This document shows positions 1-8,497 of a DNA stretch of 64,000 nt, piece by piece. Within the stretch, counting starts at the first letter, position 1. Each line of letters starts with the position of its first letter. Source of the stretch: Terrimesophilobacter sp044464485 (GTDB lineage Bacteria > Actinomycetota > Actinomycetes > Actinomycetales > Microbacteriaceae); assembly GCA_044464485.1 (NCBI GenBank), contig JBIQLG010000003.1:195374-259373 (forward strand), given 5' to 3'. Below the pieces are notes generated by a model. The model did not search any database, was not told the DNA's origin, and saw nothing but the letters and a program-made list of their open reading frames with translations. Made by a program: the position numbers and the translations under genes.

Positions 1-1234
1 GATCCTGAAAAACCGGCTGCATTTTGCTGCGCAGTTGGAACAACGCCTTTCGATCGAGCGTCGCGGTGTTTTTGCCTGCAATGGTGACCGTACCGCTCGT
101 CGATTCTTCCAACCGAAGCAGCAGTTTCGCGACAGTCGACTTTCCCGAACCGGACTCACCGACCAGAGCCATGGTGGTGCCCCGCTCGACGACGAAGCTC
201 ACGTTATCTACCGCAGTGAGCATCCGTCCCGCACCGCGCCCACCGCGAATCTTGAACACCTTGGTGAGCGAGTCGACTTCGATGACCGGCGAAGAACCTT
301 GCCCTTCCGCGGAAAACCTTTCGGCAGTTGTCGACGTACCGGCCTGCGCAGCAGGTATGGCCTTCGCTTTCGTGTGCGACGCCTGAATCCGACGCGAAGC
401 AAGGCTCGGTGCAGCCGAGACAAGTCGTTGAGTATACGGATGCCGAGGGTTCGCCAGAATCTCGGCCGAAGGCCCCGACTCCACGATCTTGCCGCGATAC
501 ATCACCACGAGCTGTTCCGCACGCTCGGCAGCCAGTCCGAGGTCATGCGTGATGAACAGCAGAGCGGTACCGGATTCTTTCGTCATCACTTCGAGGTGGT
601 CGAGGATCACCTTTTGAACCGTGACATCGAGGGCCGACGTCGGCTCGTCCGCGATAAGCAACTGCGGGCGCGCCGCCAGCCCCATTCCAATCAGAACGCG
701 TTGGCGCATACCTCCCGAGAATTGGTGCGGAAACTGGCGAAGTCGCAAATGCGCGTCCTTGAGTCCGGCAAGCTCAAGAGCCTTGACCGCTTCTCTCTTC
801 ACGTTGCGCCCAGTGGCAACACCATTCGCCCTCACGGCCTCCTCCATCTGGAACCCGATGCTCCAGACGGGGTTGAGGTTCGACATCGGATCCTGAGGTA
901 CGAACCCGATTCCGCGACCACGCACGCGCTCCATCTCCGTGCGCGACAATTTTGTAAGGTCCTTGCCGTCAAAAAGCACCTGACCGCCTGTGATGAGGCC
1001 GGATCCTGGCAGAAGATTGATGATGGCGTGCGCCATGGTCGACTTGCCAGAGCCGGACTCGCCCACAACCGCGACCGTGCCACCGGGCATGAGGGACATG
1101 CTCACGCCATCCAGTGCCAGAACCATACCGTCCTGATTCGGGAATCCGACGCGAAGGTCTTTCACCTCCAGCAGCGGAGTCCGAGCCGGCGGCATGACCA
1201 GGGGTGGGCTTTGCTGCGTCTCTGCCGTGTTCAT
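1..1234 (-). CDS. Oligopeptide ABC transporter, fused double ATP-binding subunit (C-terminal end missing)
   Basis: This is the energising ATPase of a peptide-type ABC importer, with two ABC domains fused in one chain (DppD-DppF style). The first domain carries Walker A GESGSGKS near residues 58-65; a linker of oligo_HPY type follows. The second domain begins near residue 335, has its own GESGSGKS near residue 360, and is cut by the window edge just after its Q-loop (PVFQD). About 411 codons are visible of an expected 540-570. It starts with ATG at 1234, overlapping the stop of the upstream permease by 4 bp (ATGA), so translation is probably coupled. It is the last visible gene of the cassette SBP, permease B, permease C, ATPase. 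The substrate is inferred from family only. Confidence 0.93.
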   Translation of the reverse strand, partial: MNTAETQQSPPLVMPPARTPLLEVKDLRVGFPNQDGMVLALDGVSMSLMPGGTVAVVGESGSGKSTMAHAIINLLPGSGLITGGQVLFDGKDLTKLSRTEMERVRGRGIGFVPQDPMSNLNPVWSIGFQMEEAVRANGVATGRNVKREAVKALELAGLKDAHLRLRQFPHQFSGGMRQRVLIGMGLAARPQLLIADEPTSALDVTVQKVILDHLEVMTKESGTALLFITHDLGLAAERAEQLVVMYRGKIVESGPSAEILANPRHPYTQRLVSAAPSLASRRIQASHTKAKAIPAAQAGTSTTAERFSAEGQGSSPVIEVDSLTKVFKIRGGRGAGRMLTAVDNVSFVVERGTTMALVGESGSGKSTVAKLLLRLEESTSGTVTIAGKNTATLDRKALFQLRSKMQPVFQD

Positions 1235-2214
1235 CGTTTTGCCCTCGCTTTCGGGTCGAGCGCGTCCCGGACGAGTTCCCCGAGTGAAATGAAGGCAAAC
1301 ACAGCGATGAACAGCGCGGCAGATGGATAGATCAGAGTGAGCGGAGCGGTGCGGATGTAGGTCTGCGCCTGATTGATGTCGTTGCCCCACGACATGATGT
1401 CGGATCCCAAGCCGACACCGAGGAAGGAAAGGCTCGCTTCCGCCACAATGGCACCGGCGAGCGAGAGCGTCGTGATGACGATCACCGGCGCGATCGAGTT
1501 CGGAAGCACGTGCTTGAGAAGGATCTTGAATCGGGACATGCCCAACGCTGTGGACGCCATGACAAAGTCGGCATTCTTCACCCGGAAGATTTCAGATCGA
1601 AGGACCCGCGCAGTCGCCGGCCACGCAAAGAGTCCGATCGCGAGAGAAATGCTCCAGACGCTTCGATATTGCGAAAGCACGGACATGATGACGACGGCCG
1701 CGAGAATGTAAGGAATCGAAAAGAAGATGTCCCCGACGCGCGAGAGCACCGAGTCGATCCATCCTCCGTAGAACCCCGAGAACGCACCAAATACCACGCC
1801 GAGAACGGTTGTCAGTGTGATGACGATGAAACCTACGGCCAGCGACGTGGATGCGCCGAATAAGAGTCGCGAATAAATGTCGCAGCCCTGCTTGGTGAAT
1901 CCGAACGGGTGTCCAGGCAGTGGCCCGCCATTGCTGTTCTTCAGGAAGCACTCGTTGTTCGGCGGCGTGGACGTGAACAGCCATGGGAAGAGTGCAATCA
2001 CAACCAGGGCGACAATCAGCAGGGACGAAATCCAAAACAATGGTCGGCGCTTGAGGTCACGCCAGGCGTCGAGCCAGAGGTTGCTGCGCTTTTCCGTAAC
2101 GCGAACCGCGTCCACGCCGAAACTCTCATCCCCCGATGTCGGCGCAACGAAATGCTCGATCTCGTAGTCGGCGCGTCGGTTCGTTGTGCGGGAGCCTTCA
2201 GTGTTACTTGACAT
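1231..2214 (-). CDS. Peptide ABC transporter permease, DppC/OppC type
   Basis: A 327-aa inner-membrane permease of the BPD_transp_1 family. A cytoplasmic N-terminal tail of about 55 residues is followed by a first membrane helix (residues 56-75), an extracytoplasmic segment, and five further helices. The family's ATPase-contacting EAA loop is visible around residues 221-245 (STALGMSRFKILLKHVLPN). The usual C-terminal signature of the family, DALDPKAR, is present. The gene overlaps the upstream permease by 11 bp and the downstream ATPase by 4 bp, so the three are one translational unit. The partner permease is 2204-3133, and solute is presumably delivered by the lipoprotein at 3298-4911. Confidence 0.95.
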   Translation of the reverse strand: MSSNTEGSRTTNRRADYEIEHFVAPTSGDESFGVDAVRVTEKRSNLWLDAWRDLKRRPLFWISSLLIVALVVIALFPWLFTSTPPNNECFLKNSNGGPLPGHPFGFTKQGCDIYSRLLFGASTSLAVGFIVITLTTVLGVVFGAFSGFYGGWIDSVLSRVGDIFFSIPYILAAVVIMSVLSQYRSVWSISLAIGLFAWPATARVLRSEIFRVKNADFVMASTALGMSRFKILLKHVLPNSIAPVIVITTLSLAGAIVAEASLSFLGVGLGSDIMSWGNDINQAQTYIRTAPLTLIYPSAALFIAVFAFISLGELVRDALDPKARAKR

Positions 2215-3133
2215 AACGAATCCTTGGGTCCAGTAGTCCGTAAAGGAGGTCGACGATCAGGTTTACGGCGAGGTAGAGCAGCACCATCACCGTGACGAAC
2301 GACACGACCGTCGGACCCTCACCGCGAATGATCGCCTGATACAGGGTATTTCCCACGCCCGGAACGTTGAAGATTCCTTCCGTGATGGTCGCGCCGACCA
2401 AGAGCACGCCAAAGTCTGTGGCGAGGTAGGTGACGCTCGGGATGAGCGAGTTGCGAAGAATGTGGACGGGTATCACTCGCCGACGGCTCAGTCCCTTGCT
2501 GTAGGCGGTGCGCACAAAGTCCTGATCCATCGTCTCAATCGTCGATGATCGAGTCAGTCTCATGACTTGCGCGAAACTCGCCGATGCCAGCACGATCGCC
2601 GGCAGGACAAGGTCCTGCAATGGCGCACCACTCCCCACCGTGGTGCGCGCCCAGCCGAGCCACACACCAAATACGTACTGTGCAACGAACGCGGTCACAA
2701 AAATGGGCAAGGAGATGAGAATCAGGCTGACGCCGAGGGAACCGTTGTCGAACCACTTCCCCTTGCGCAGCCCGGAAACGAGGCCGACCAGAATTCCCGC
2801 AACAGACAGGAATGCGATAGCCATGACGGCAAGACGCGTGGTTACCGGAAAGGTGCGCTGAAGGATCGAACTGATCTGCTCCCCCGAAAATGACACCCCG
2901 AAATCGCCGCGGAAGATTCCGCCGATGTAGATGAAGTACTGAATGAAGAACGGCTGATCGAGGTGATATTGCGCGCGCAACTGGGCGACCACGGCCGGAT
3001 TGGGCGTCTTGTCACCGAAGAGCGCAATGATCGGGTCGCCCGGCATCACGAAGACCATGAAGTAAATGAGGAGCGTTGTTCCGAAGAACACGGGAATCGC
3101 CTGAAGAAATCGACGAATTATGTAGAGGGTCAC
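2204..3133 (-). CDS. Peptide ABC transporter permease, DppB/OppB type
   Basis: A 309-aa permease of the usual length for DppB/OppB. The N-terminus (YIIRRFLQAIPVFFGTT) is the characteristic first helix, followed by the conserved PGDP motif near residue 32. The cytoplasmic EAA loop is around residues 208-232 (AYSKGLSRRRVIPVHILRN). The C-terminus DLLYGLLDPRIRY is the family signature. It heads the permease-ATPase block and is separated from the upstream binding-protein gene by 164 bp holding a strong hairpin. This fits the common arrangement in which the binding protein is made in excess over the membrane components. Confidence 0.95.
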   Translation of the reverse strand: MTLYIIRRFLQAIPVFFGTTLLIYFMVFVMPGDPIIALFGDKTPNPAVVAQLRAQYHLDQPFFIQYFIYIGGIFRGDFGVSFSGEQISSILQRTFPVTTRLAVMAIAFLSVAGILVGLVSGLRKGKWFDNGSLGVSLILISLPIFVTAFVAQYVFGVWLGWARTTVGSGAPLQDLVLPAIVLASASFAQVMRLTRSSTIETMDQDFVRTAYSKGLSRRRVIPVHILRNSLIPSVTYLATDFGVLLVGATITEGIFNVPGVGNTLYQAIIRGEGPTVVSFVTVMVLLYLAVNLIVDLLYGLLDPRIRYVK

Positions 3134-3240
3134 GCGGCGTCCTTGCCGATGAGGATCTCGAAGATCTGAGTCATGGAGGTCAATGGTCTGAAGTTGTGCG
3201 TTTCGACGCTATCAGAATGACGAGCGCGCGAAAGGCAGCA

Positions 3241-3273
3241 CGAGGGGTGACGACGTGTTCTCGTCACCCCTCG
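3241..3273 (-). terminator. Hairpin between binding-protein and permease genes
   Basis: A perfect 13-bp stem (CGAGGGGTGACGA at 3241-3253 pairing with 3261-3273) with a 7-nt loop lies 25 bp below the stop codon of the lipoprotein gene on the minus strand. There is no clear T-run, so it may act as an mRNA-stabilising hairpin or partial terminator rather than a full intrinsic terminator. A hairpin in the same place of the paralogous cassette (10151-10183) supports a conserved role in setting binding protein to permease ratio. Confidence 0.7.
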
Positions 3274-3297
3274 CACTCACCAGCAACTAAGCAGGTG

Positions 3298-4911
3298 TTA
3301 CTTCTTGGTGATCTCGTAGTACAGCGGAACCGAGTTCCAGCCGAACTGCACGTTGGAGACGGAAGTTCCGTATCCACCCGTCACGTTCGAGTACCACAGC
3401 GGCAGAACCGGCAGGTCCTGAAGCAGGATCTCCTGAGCCTTCTGGAAGTCAGCGTTTGCCGCGTCCAGGTCGGTCTCGGTGGATCCCTTCTTGAGCAACG
3501 CGTCGAACTCCGGGTTCGAGTAGTCACCATCGTTGGAACCAGCGTTCGTGGCGTAGAGCGGGCCGAGGAAGTTGAACAGACCCGGGTAGTCCGCCTGCCA
3601 TCCCGTGCGGAACGCAGTCTGGATCGTACGGTTCGTGATGAGCGTACGCGCTTCCTTGAAGGTCGGGTACGGAGCACCCGCCGCGTCAATTCCCAGTGTG
3701 TTCTTGATGCTGTTGGTCACCGCATCAACCCAGCCCTGGTGTCCGCCATCCGAGTTGTACGCAATCTGGAACGTGCCCGTCCACGGAGAAATCGCGTCGG
3801 CCTTGGCCCACAGCTTCTTCGCCTCGTCGGGGTTGAACGCCAGAACTTCTGCGCCCTTGAGCTTGTCGCTCCAGCCCGCGATCACCGGAGAGGTGAAATC
3901 GGATGCCGGGGTGCGGGTTCCCTCGAAGATCACGTCGGTGATCTCCTTGCGGTCGATCGCCATCGACAGTGCCTGACGACGCAGCGTTCCTTCTTCACCG
4001 CTGAAGTGGGGAAGACGCGCAGGAATCGTGAAGGACTGGAAGATAGCAGCCGGCTGGTTCACAGCACGGTCGCCGAGGTCCGACTCGAACGTTGCGAATG
4101 CACTCGTAGGAATGGCATCCAGAACGTCAAGGTTGTTGGCGAGGAGGTCAGCGTACGCTGCATCCTGGCTCTGGTAGAACTTGAGCGTGAGCCCACCGTT
4201 CTTCGCCTTGCGGCCACCGTCGTAATCGGGGTTCACGACGAGGTTGATCTCCTCGTTGTGCTTCCACGCGCCGTCGCCGGCGAGCATGTACGGGCCGTTC
4301 CCAACCGGGTTCTCACCGAACGCATCGAGGTCATCCCACGCCGATTTGGGCAGCGGGAAGAACGCCGAGTAGCCCAGGCGCAACGGGAAGTCCGCCAGTG
4401 CCGAGGTGAGCTTGATCGTGAACGTGGTGGGGTCGACGACCTGCAGACCGGTGAGGTCGGTGTCTTCGTCGTAGCTGAACCCTTCAATGTCCTCGAAGAA
4501 GTAGCTGGAGAGCTGCGCATTGCTTGCGAGAGCTCCATACTTCCAGGCCTTGACAAAGCTCTCGGAATCGACGGGGTCACCATTGGTGAACTTGAGTCCC
4601 GGCTTGATCTTGACGGTGAACGTGATGTTGTCGTCGGTGGTGATGGAATCTGCGACATCGTTGTGCGGTGCACCCTTGCCGTCGTAGTAAACCAGTCCGG
4701 CGAAAATCGAGTCGAGAATCTTTCCGCCACCAACTTCGTTGGTGTTGGTCGGAATCAGCGGGTTCTGAGGTTCAGAACTGTTCGCTGTGATGATCGCTTT
4801 TGAGTCACCGCCTGCATTGCCGGTGTCGGCCGCCGGGGTGCACCCGGTCAGCGCCATGGCCGAGACGAGCGCAATTGCGCCCGCCGCCATTCCTGCACGC
4901 CTGAATTTCAC
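3298..4911 (-). CDS. Peptide ABC transporter substrate-binding lipoprotein (SBP family 5)
   Basis: A 537-aa solute-binding lipoprotein for the importer encoded just downstream. I place the start at GTG 4911, because GGAGG lies 4 nt upstream and the protein then begins VKFRRAGMAAG, a proper lipoprotein signal with lipobox LTGC and lipidated Cys24. The longer reading frame to 5025 adds only an unlikely N-terminal tail. The body shows SBP_bac_5 features: an early PQNPL segment, a central YMLAGDG region, and the C-terminal aromatic-rich domain. The family binds di- or oligopeptides, but some members bind other solutes; the substrate cannot be read from sequence. The N-terminus and ribosome site resemble those of the paralogue at 10232-11983. 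Confidence 0.95.
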   Translation of the reverse strand: MKFRRAGMAAGAIALVSAMALTGCTPAADTGNAGGDSKAIITANSSEPQNPLIPTNTNEVGGGKILDSIFAGLVYYDGKGAPHNDVADSITTDDNITFTVKIKPGLKFTNGDPVDSESFVKAWKYGALASNAQLSSYFFEDIEGFSYDEDTDLTGLQVVDPTTFTIKLTSALADFPLRLGYSAFFPLPKSAWDDLDAFGENPVGNGPYMLAGDGAWKHNEEINLVVNPDYDGGRKAKNGGLTLKFYQSQDAAYADLLANNLDVLDAIPTSAFATFESDLGDRAVNQPAAIFQSFTIPARLPHFSGEEGTLRRQALSMAIDRKEITDVIFEGTRTPASDFTSPVIAGWSDKLKGAEVLAFNPDEAKKLWAKADAISPWTGTFQIAYNSDGGHQGWVDAVTNSIKNTLGIDAAGAPYPTFKEARTLITNRTIQTAFRTGWQADYPGLFNFLGPLYATNAGSNDGDYSNPEFDALLKKGSTETDLDAANADFQKAQEILLQDLPVLPLWYSNVTGGYGTSVSNVQFGWNSVPLYYEITKK

Positions 4912-5079
4912 TGTACCTCCTGTGGAAGATGGTTGATCCTGGCGCAATGCGTTGTTCGCATCCGCCCCGCTCGATACTAAGAGCAATACCGGAGCGCTCC
5001 CACCCATTCGGGGCACAGGAGACACAATCGTTATTCAACCCGGCGTTCCCGCGCGGAAATTCCACGACGGCATCGGCTG

Positions 5080-5100
5080 AGGCGCAACATTATTGCGCCT
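5080..5100 (-). terminator. Short palindrome downstream of fused ATPase gene
   Basis: An 8-bp inverted repeat (AGGCGCAA at 5080-5087, TTGCGCCT at 5093-5100) with a 5-nt loop sits 11 bp below the stop codon of the ATPase gene ending at 5111. It has no T-run. It may separate the ATPase transcript from the following lipoprotein gene, or be an operator for the latter. Confidence 0.4.
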
Positions 5101-5110
5101 GGTGACGAGT

Positions 5111-6820
5111 TCAGCGGGCAGCGCGCAGCCGGTTCTCGCGATTTTCCCGCTGCTTGTCCGGATCCGGCAACGGTACGGCGGCGATCAATCGTTGCGTGTA
5201 AGGGTCTTTCGCCCCGCGCAAAATCTCATCTCGCGTGCCCTGTTCAACGAGTTTGCCGTTCCTCAGCACGGCAATGCGGTGCGCGAGTTGATCCACAACG
5301 GCAAGGTCGTGACTGATGAAGAGGCACGCGAAATCCAATTGCTGCTGCAGCTCGAGCAGCAACTCGAGAAAGCGCGACTGCACCGAAACGTCCAAGGCGG
5401 AAGTCGGTTCGTCGGCCACGAGAAGTTCGGGACTCAGCGAAAGCGCCCTCGCGATGCCAATTCGCTGTTTCTGGCCGCCGGAAAGTTCGTGCGGATACCG
5501 GTTGCGGAAGAACGTCGGCAATTCCACCTGCTCGAGAAGCGCTTCGACCTTCTTGTCGAGCTCCTTCCCTTTGGCCACCCCGGCAAGAAGCATGGGCTCG
5601 CCTATGCTCTGGCCGACCGGCATCCGCGGGTTCAATGAGGATGCCGGATCCTGAAACACGATCCCCGTTTTGCGTCGCAATTCGCGAAGCTCCTTCTTGG
5701 GCATGTTCGCCATGTCTCTGCCGACCACGCGAAGCTCGCCCTCGGTAATCGGCAGGAGACCCATCGCGGCCCGGCCAATCGTCGTCTTCCCCGACCCGGA
5801 TTCCCCAACGAGGCCGAGCAATTCGCCCGGGTGAATTTCCAGCGATACGTCATCGACCGCGCGAAATGCGGGGACCCTTCCACGCTTCGGATAGTCGATT
5901 GTCACGTGCTTGAGCGAGAGCACCGGCTCGCGAACCGCGGCCGCGGAGGGAAGCAGTCGCTCCTTGTTGGTGCCAAGGTGCGGGACTGCGGAGAGAAGTT
6001 CGACCGTGTACGGCTCCACGGGTTTTGCGAAAATCTGATGCACGGTGCCGGTCTCCACGATCCTGCCGTTGCGCATGACGACGACGCGGTCCGCAAGGTC
6101 GGCAACAACGCCCATGTCGTGCGTAATCAGAATGATCGCCGAGTCAAGTCGTTTGTGAAGATTGCGCAACAGGTCCAGAATTTCCGCCTGCACCGTGACG
6201 TCCAGCGCCGTCGTCGGCTCATCCGCAATCAGGAGATCGGGGTCGCAGGAGATGGACTGAGCGATCATGGCGCGCTGCCGTTGACCGCCGGAGAGCTGAT
6301 GCGGGTACGAGTTGAACGCCTTGTTCGGGTCCGGCATTTCGACCATGCCCAGAAGGTCGATTGCACGCTTTTTGGCGGCTGCGGGGCTGATCCCGTAGTG
6401 CTGTCGCAACGTCTCCACGATCTGAAAACCGACCGTGTACACGGGGTTGAGCGCGGTCATCGGTTCCTGGAAGATGACCGCAATCTTCTCGCCTCGAACT
6501 CGACGCATCGCATTGTCGCGCATCCCGCGGACCTCGACACCGTTGAGTTTGACGCTCCCGCGAATGCGGCTGTTGACGGGCAGCAGATTGAGAACCGCCA
6601 TCGAACTCGCACTCTTGCCCGAGCCCGACTCACCGACGATTGCGAGAACCTCGCCCTTGTTCACCGTGTAATTGAGTTTGATGGCCGCCGGGACCCACTC
6701 GTTGTCCACGCCAAAATCCACGCTCAGGTCCTTGACCTCGAGAACCGGAACGCCTTCGCGCGCGACCGGTGTCACCTGGGTGACCGGAGGGAGTTCGTTT
6801 CCCAATTCTGTGTCAGTCAT
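5111..6820 (-). CDS. Peptide ABC transporter, fused double ATP-binding subunit
   Basis: A 569-aa cytoplasmic ATPase made of two complete ABC domains. Domain 1 has Walker A GESGSGKSA (about residue 63), a VIFQEP Q-loop, signature LSGGQRQR and Walker B LLIADEP. It is followed by an oligo_HPY-type segment ending YTVELLSAVP. Domain 2 has GESGSGKTT (about residue 340), VFQDP, LSGGQKQR and LLVADEP. It ends with a short basic tail. It belongs with the permeases at 7472-10035 and the lipoprotein at 10232-11983, but is separated from them by an opposite-strand gene at 6873-7463. It must therefore either be transcribed across that gene or have its own promoter. It is a paralogue of the ATPase at 1-1234. 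Confidence 0.95.
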   Translation of the reverse strand: MTDTELGNELPPVTQVTPVAREGVPVLEVKDLSVDFGVDNEWVPAAIKLNYTVNKGEVLAIVGESGSGKSASSMAVLNLLPVNSRIRGSVKLNGVEVRGMRDNAMRRVRGEKIAVIFQEPMTALNPVYTVGFQIVETLRQHYGISPAAAKKRAIDLLGMVEMPDPNKAFNSYPHQLSGGQRQRAMIAQSISCDPDLLIADEPTTALDVTVQAEILDLLRNLHKRLDSAIILITHDMGVVADLADRVVVMRNGRIVETGTVHQIFAKPVEPYTVELLSAVPHLGTNKERLLPSAAAVREPVLSLKHVTIDYPKRGRVPAFRAVDDVSLEIHPGELLGLVGESGSGKTTIGRAAMGLLPITEGELRVVGRDMANMPKKELRELRRKTGIVFQDPASSLNPRMPVGQSIGEPMLLAGVAKGKELDKKVEALLEQVELPTFFRNRYPHELSGGQKQRIGIARALSLSPELLVADEPTSALDVSVQSRFLELLLELQQQLDFACLFISHDLAVVDQLAHRIAVLRNGKLVEQGTRDEILRGAKDPYTQRLIAAVPLPDPDKQRENRENRLRAAR

Positions 6821-6860
6821 GTGCGTGGTCTCCTGTCAACCATGAATGCCCAGCACCTGC

Positions 6861-6866
6861 GACGAT
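6861..6866 (+). promoter_or_regulatory. -10-like hexamer for leaderless PH-domain gene
   Basis: GACGAT lies exactly 6 nt before ATG 6873, and no Shine-Dalgarno sequence is present. The same hexamer and spacing recur before the exonuclease gene at 30216. This is inference from position and recurrence. Confidence 0.4.
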
Positions 6867-6872
6867 AGACGG

Positions 6873-7463
6873 ATGTTTCATTCGCGCTTCAATCGTGTGC
6901 TTGCCGCCGTTACGTGGCTGTTGTGTCTTGCTGCTGTGATTGCTGTCGTTGTGTCCGGCAACGCAGTCTCCGTGACCTACCTGCCGCTGATCGCCCTCGT
7001 GGCGTGGCTGACCTGGGCCGGACTGTGGCGCCCGTCGCTCTCGCTCGATGATGAACGCATCACGGTCACGAACGTCTTCGCTACTACCTCCATACCGTGG
7101 CCTGCGCTCATTCAGGTGGACACGCATTACGCGCTCACGCTGGTCACACCGCACCGACGCGTGAGCGTGACCGTTGCCCCCGCGCCGGGCCGGCTTTCCA
7201 CGGCGCTCAGCAAGAACGACATGAAGGGAATCGCTGCTCCGGTCGGAAGCGACGGCACGGTGCAGGCCGGCGATTTGCCGAGCTCTGACTCCGGTGCCGC
7301 AGCGCATCTCGTGCGCCAACGCTGGAACACGCTCCTGGAAGAGGGCCGCATCGAGATTGGCACAGCCGAATCCTCGCCCCTTGATCGCCGAATCCACTGG
7401 GTGGTGATCGCCGTGAGCGTCGTGCTGGCGATGGCAAGCACGCTCGTGCTCACGCTGCACTAG
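6873..7463 (+). CDS. PH-domain membrane protein (bacterial PH / antigen 6-like)
   Basis: A 196-aa protein with two helices at residues 7-49, a central beta-rich segment, and a final C-terminal helix. The segment after the helices (LWRPSLSLDDERITVTNVF, then TTSIPWPALIQVDT) matches the pattern of the short bacterial PH domain found in actinobacterial low-molecular-weight antigen 6 proteins. Its function is unknown. I chose ATG 6873 rather than 6846 because it lies 6 nt below a -10-like hexamer and gives a typical short N-terminus. The gene is oddly placed: it points against a peptide-transport operon, between permease C (ends 7472, only 8 bp away) and the ATPase of the same system. Confidence 0.8.
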   Translation: MFHSRFNRVLAAVTWLLCLAAVIAVVVSGNAVSVTYLPLIALVAWLTWAGLWRPSLSLDDERITVTNVFATTSIPWPALIQVDTHYALTLVTPHRRVSVTVAPAPGRLSTALSKNDMKGIAAPVGSDGTVQAGDLPSSDSGAAAHLVRQRWNTLLEEGRIEIGTAESSPLDRRIHWVVIAVSVVLAMASTLVLTLH

Positions 7464-7471
7464 AGCACGCG

Positions 7472-8497
7472 TCATTTGGTGTCCCGCTCCTTCATCTTGC
7501 TTGCGACGAACTTGCGCTGACGCGGGTCGAACGCATCGCGCAAACCGTCGCCGATGAAGTTGATCGTCAACGCAATGATGACGATGAACACACCGGGCCA
7601 GACGAAGAGGTACGGACGCGTGCCAAAGGCAGTCTGGTTTTGGCTGATGGCCAGACCCAGAGATACGTCAGGGCTCCGAATTCCGAATCCCAGATAGCTC
7701 AGTCCGGTTTCCAGAAGGATCGCCGCCGCCATGATGAGCGTGGTCGCCACGATCACGACGCCAATGGCGTTGGGCAGGATGTGGCGGAACATGATGCGCG
7801 CATCGCGCGCCCCGGAAACGCGAGCCGCATCCACGTATTCTCGCTCTCGCAGCGTCAGGAATTCTCCGCGCAGCAGTCGCGCGAGCCCCGTCCACAGGAA
7901 GAGCCCGAGAACGATCGAGAGGCCGAGGACCCCCAGCCCCTTGAAGTGTTCGCTCGCAATCTTTCCCACGACGGCACCGAGCACGATCACGGGAATGATG
8001 ATGACAAGGTCGGTGAAGCGCATGAGCAGGGATTCCACCCAGCCTCGGTAATAACCCGCGACCGCACCCACCACAGTTCCAATGACGGCCACGAGTATTC
8101 CGATGATGAACATGACGATGAGTGAGTTCTGAATTCCGCGCATCACCATGGAGAAATAGTCGATACCGATGAGCGTTTGACCGAACGGATGCTCACCCAG
8201 GTGAATTCCGTCCCCGCCAAGCCATTCGGGAATGAGCGACAGCGTGGGCGCCCCACCATTGAGCGGCGTCGCGAGGTCGGTGTAGTGGTACTTCCACCAG
8301 CCGGGAATTCCGAACACGCCGATGGAGGTGACGGAGAGCAGAACCACGGCCAAAAACACGCCAAGCGACGCCATCGCCACCCAATTGTGCAGGAAGCGCT
8401 CCATGATGAGACGGCCCTGGCTCTTGCCTACCGTGATCTCGCTGACTTCCCCCGCATCGTCGACCGGACGAGGCTCGCCTTCGTTGATGATGGTCAT
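7472..8497 (-). CDS. Peptide ABC transporter permease, DppC/OppC type
   Basis: A 341-aa permease of the second peptide importer. After a 38-residue cytoplasmic tail come the first helix (about 39-60), a long external segment containing the G(E/T)HPFGQT motif typical of DppC, and five more helices. The EAA loop is near residues 224-248 (DAARVSGARDARIMFRHILPN), and the C-terminus carries DGLRDAFDPR. ATG 8497 overlaps the stop of permease B by 4 bp (8494-8497), so the two are coupled. It pairs with the unusually long permease at 8494-10035. Confidence 0.95.
   Translation of the reverse strand: MTIINEGEPRPVDDAGEVSEITVGKSQGRLIMERFLHNWVAMASLGVFLAVVLLSVTSIGVFGIPGWWKYHYTDLATPLNGGAPTLSLIPEWLGGDGIHLGEHPFGQTLIGIDYFSMVMRGIQNSLIVMFIIGILVAVIGTVVGAVAGYYRGWVESLLMRFTDLVIIIPVIVLGAVVGKIASEHFKGLGVLGLSIVLGLFLWTGLARLLRGEFLTLREREYVDAARVSGARDARIMFRHILPNAIGVVIVATTLIMAAAILLETGLSYLGFGIRSPDVSLGLAISQNQTAFGTRPYLFVWPGVFIVIIALTINFIGDGLRDAFDPRQRKFVASKMKERDTK

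Noticed and set aside
3076..4803. A 575-codon open frame on the plus strand
   Set aside because: It lies antisense to the SBP lipoprotein gene, has an amino acid composition rich in Arg and Val of a shadow frame, no recognisable motif and no start signal.
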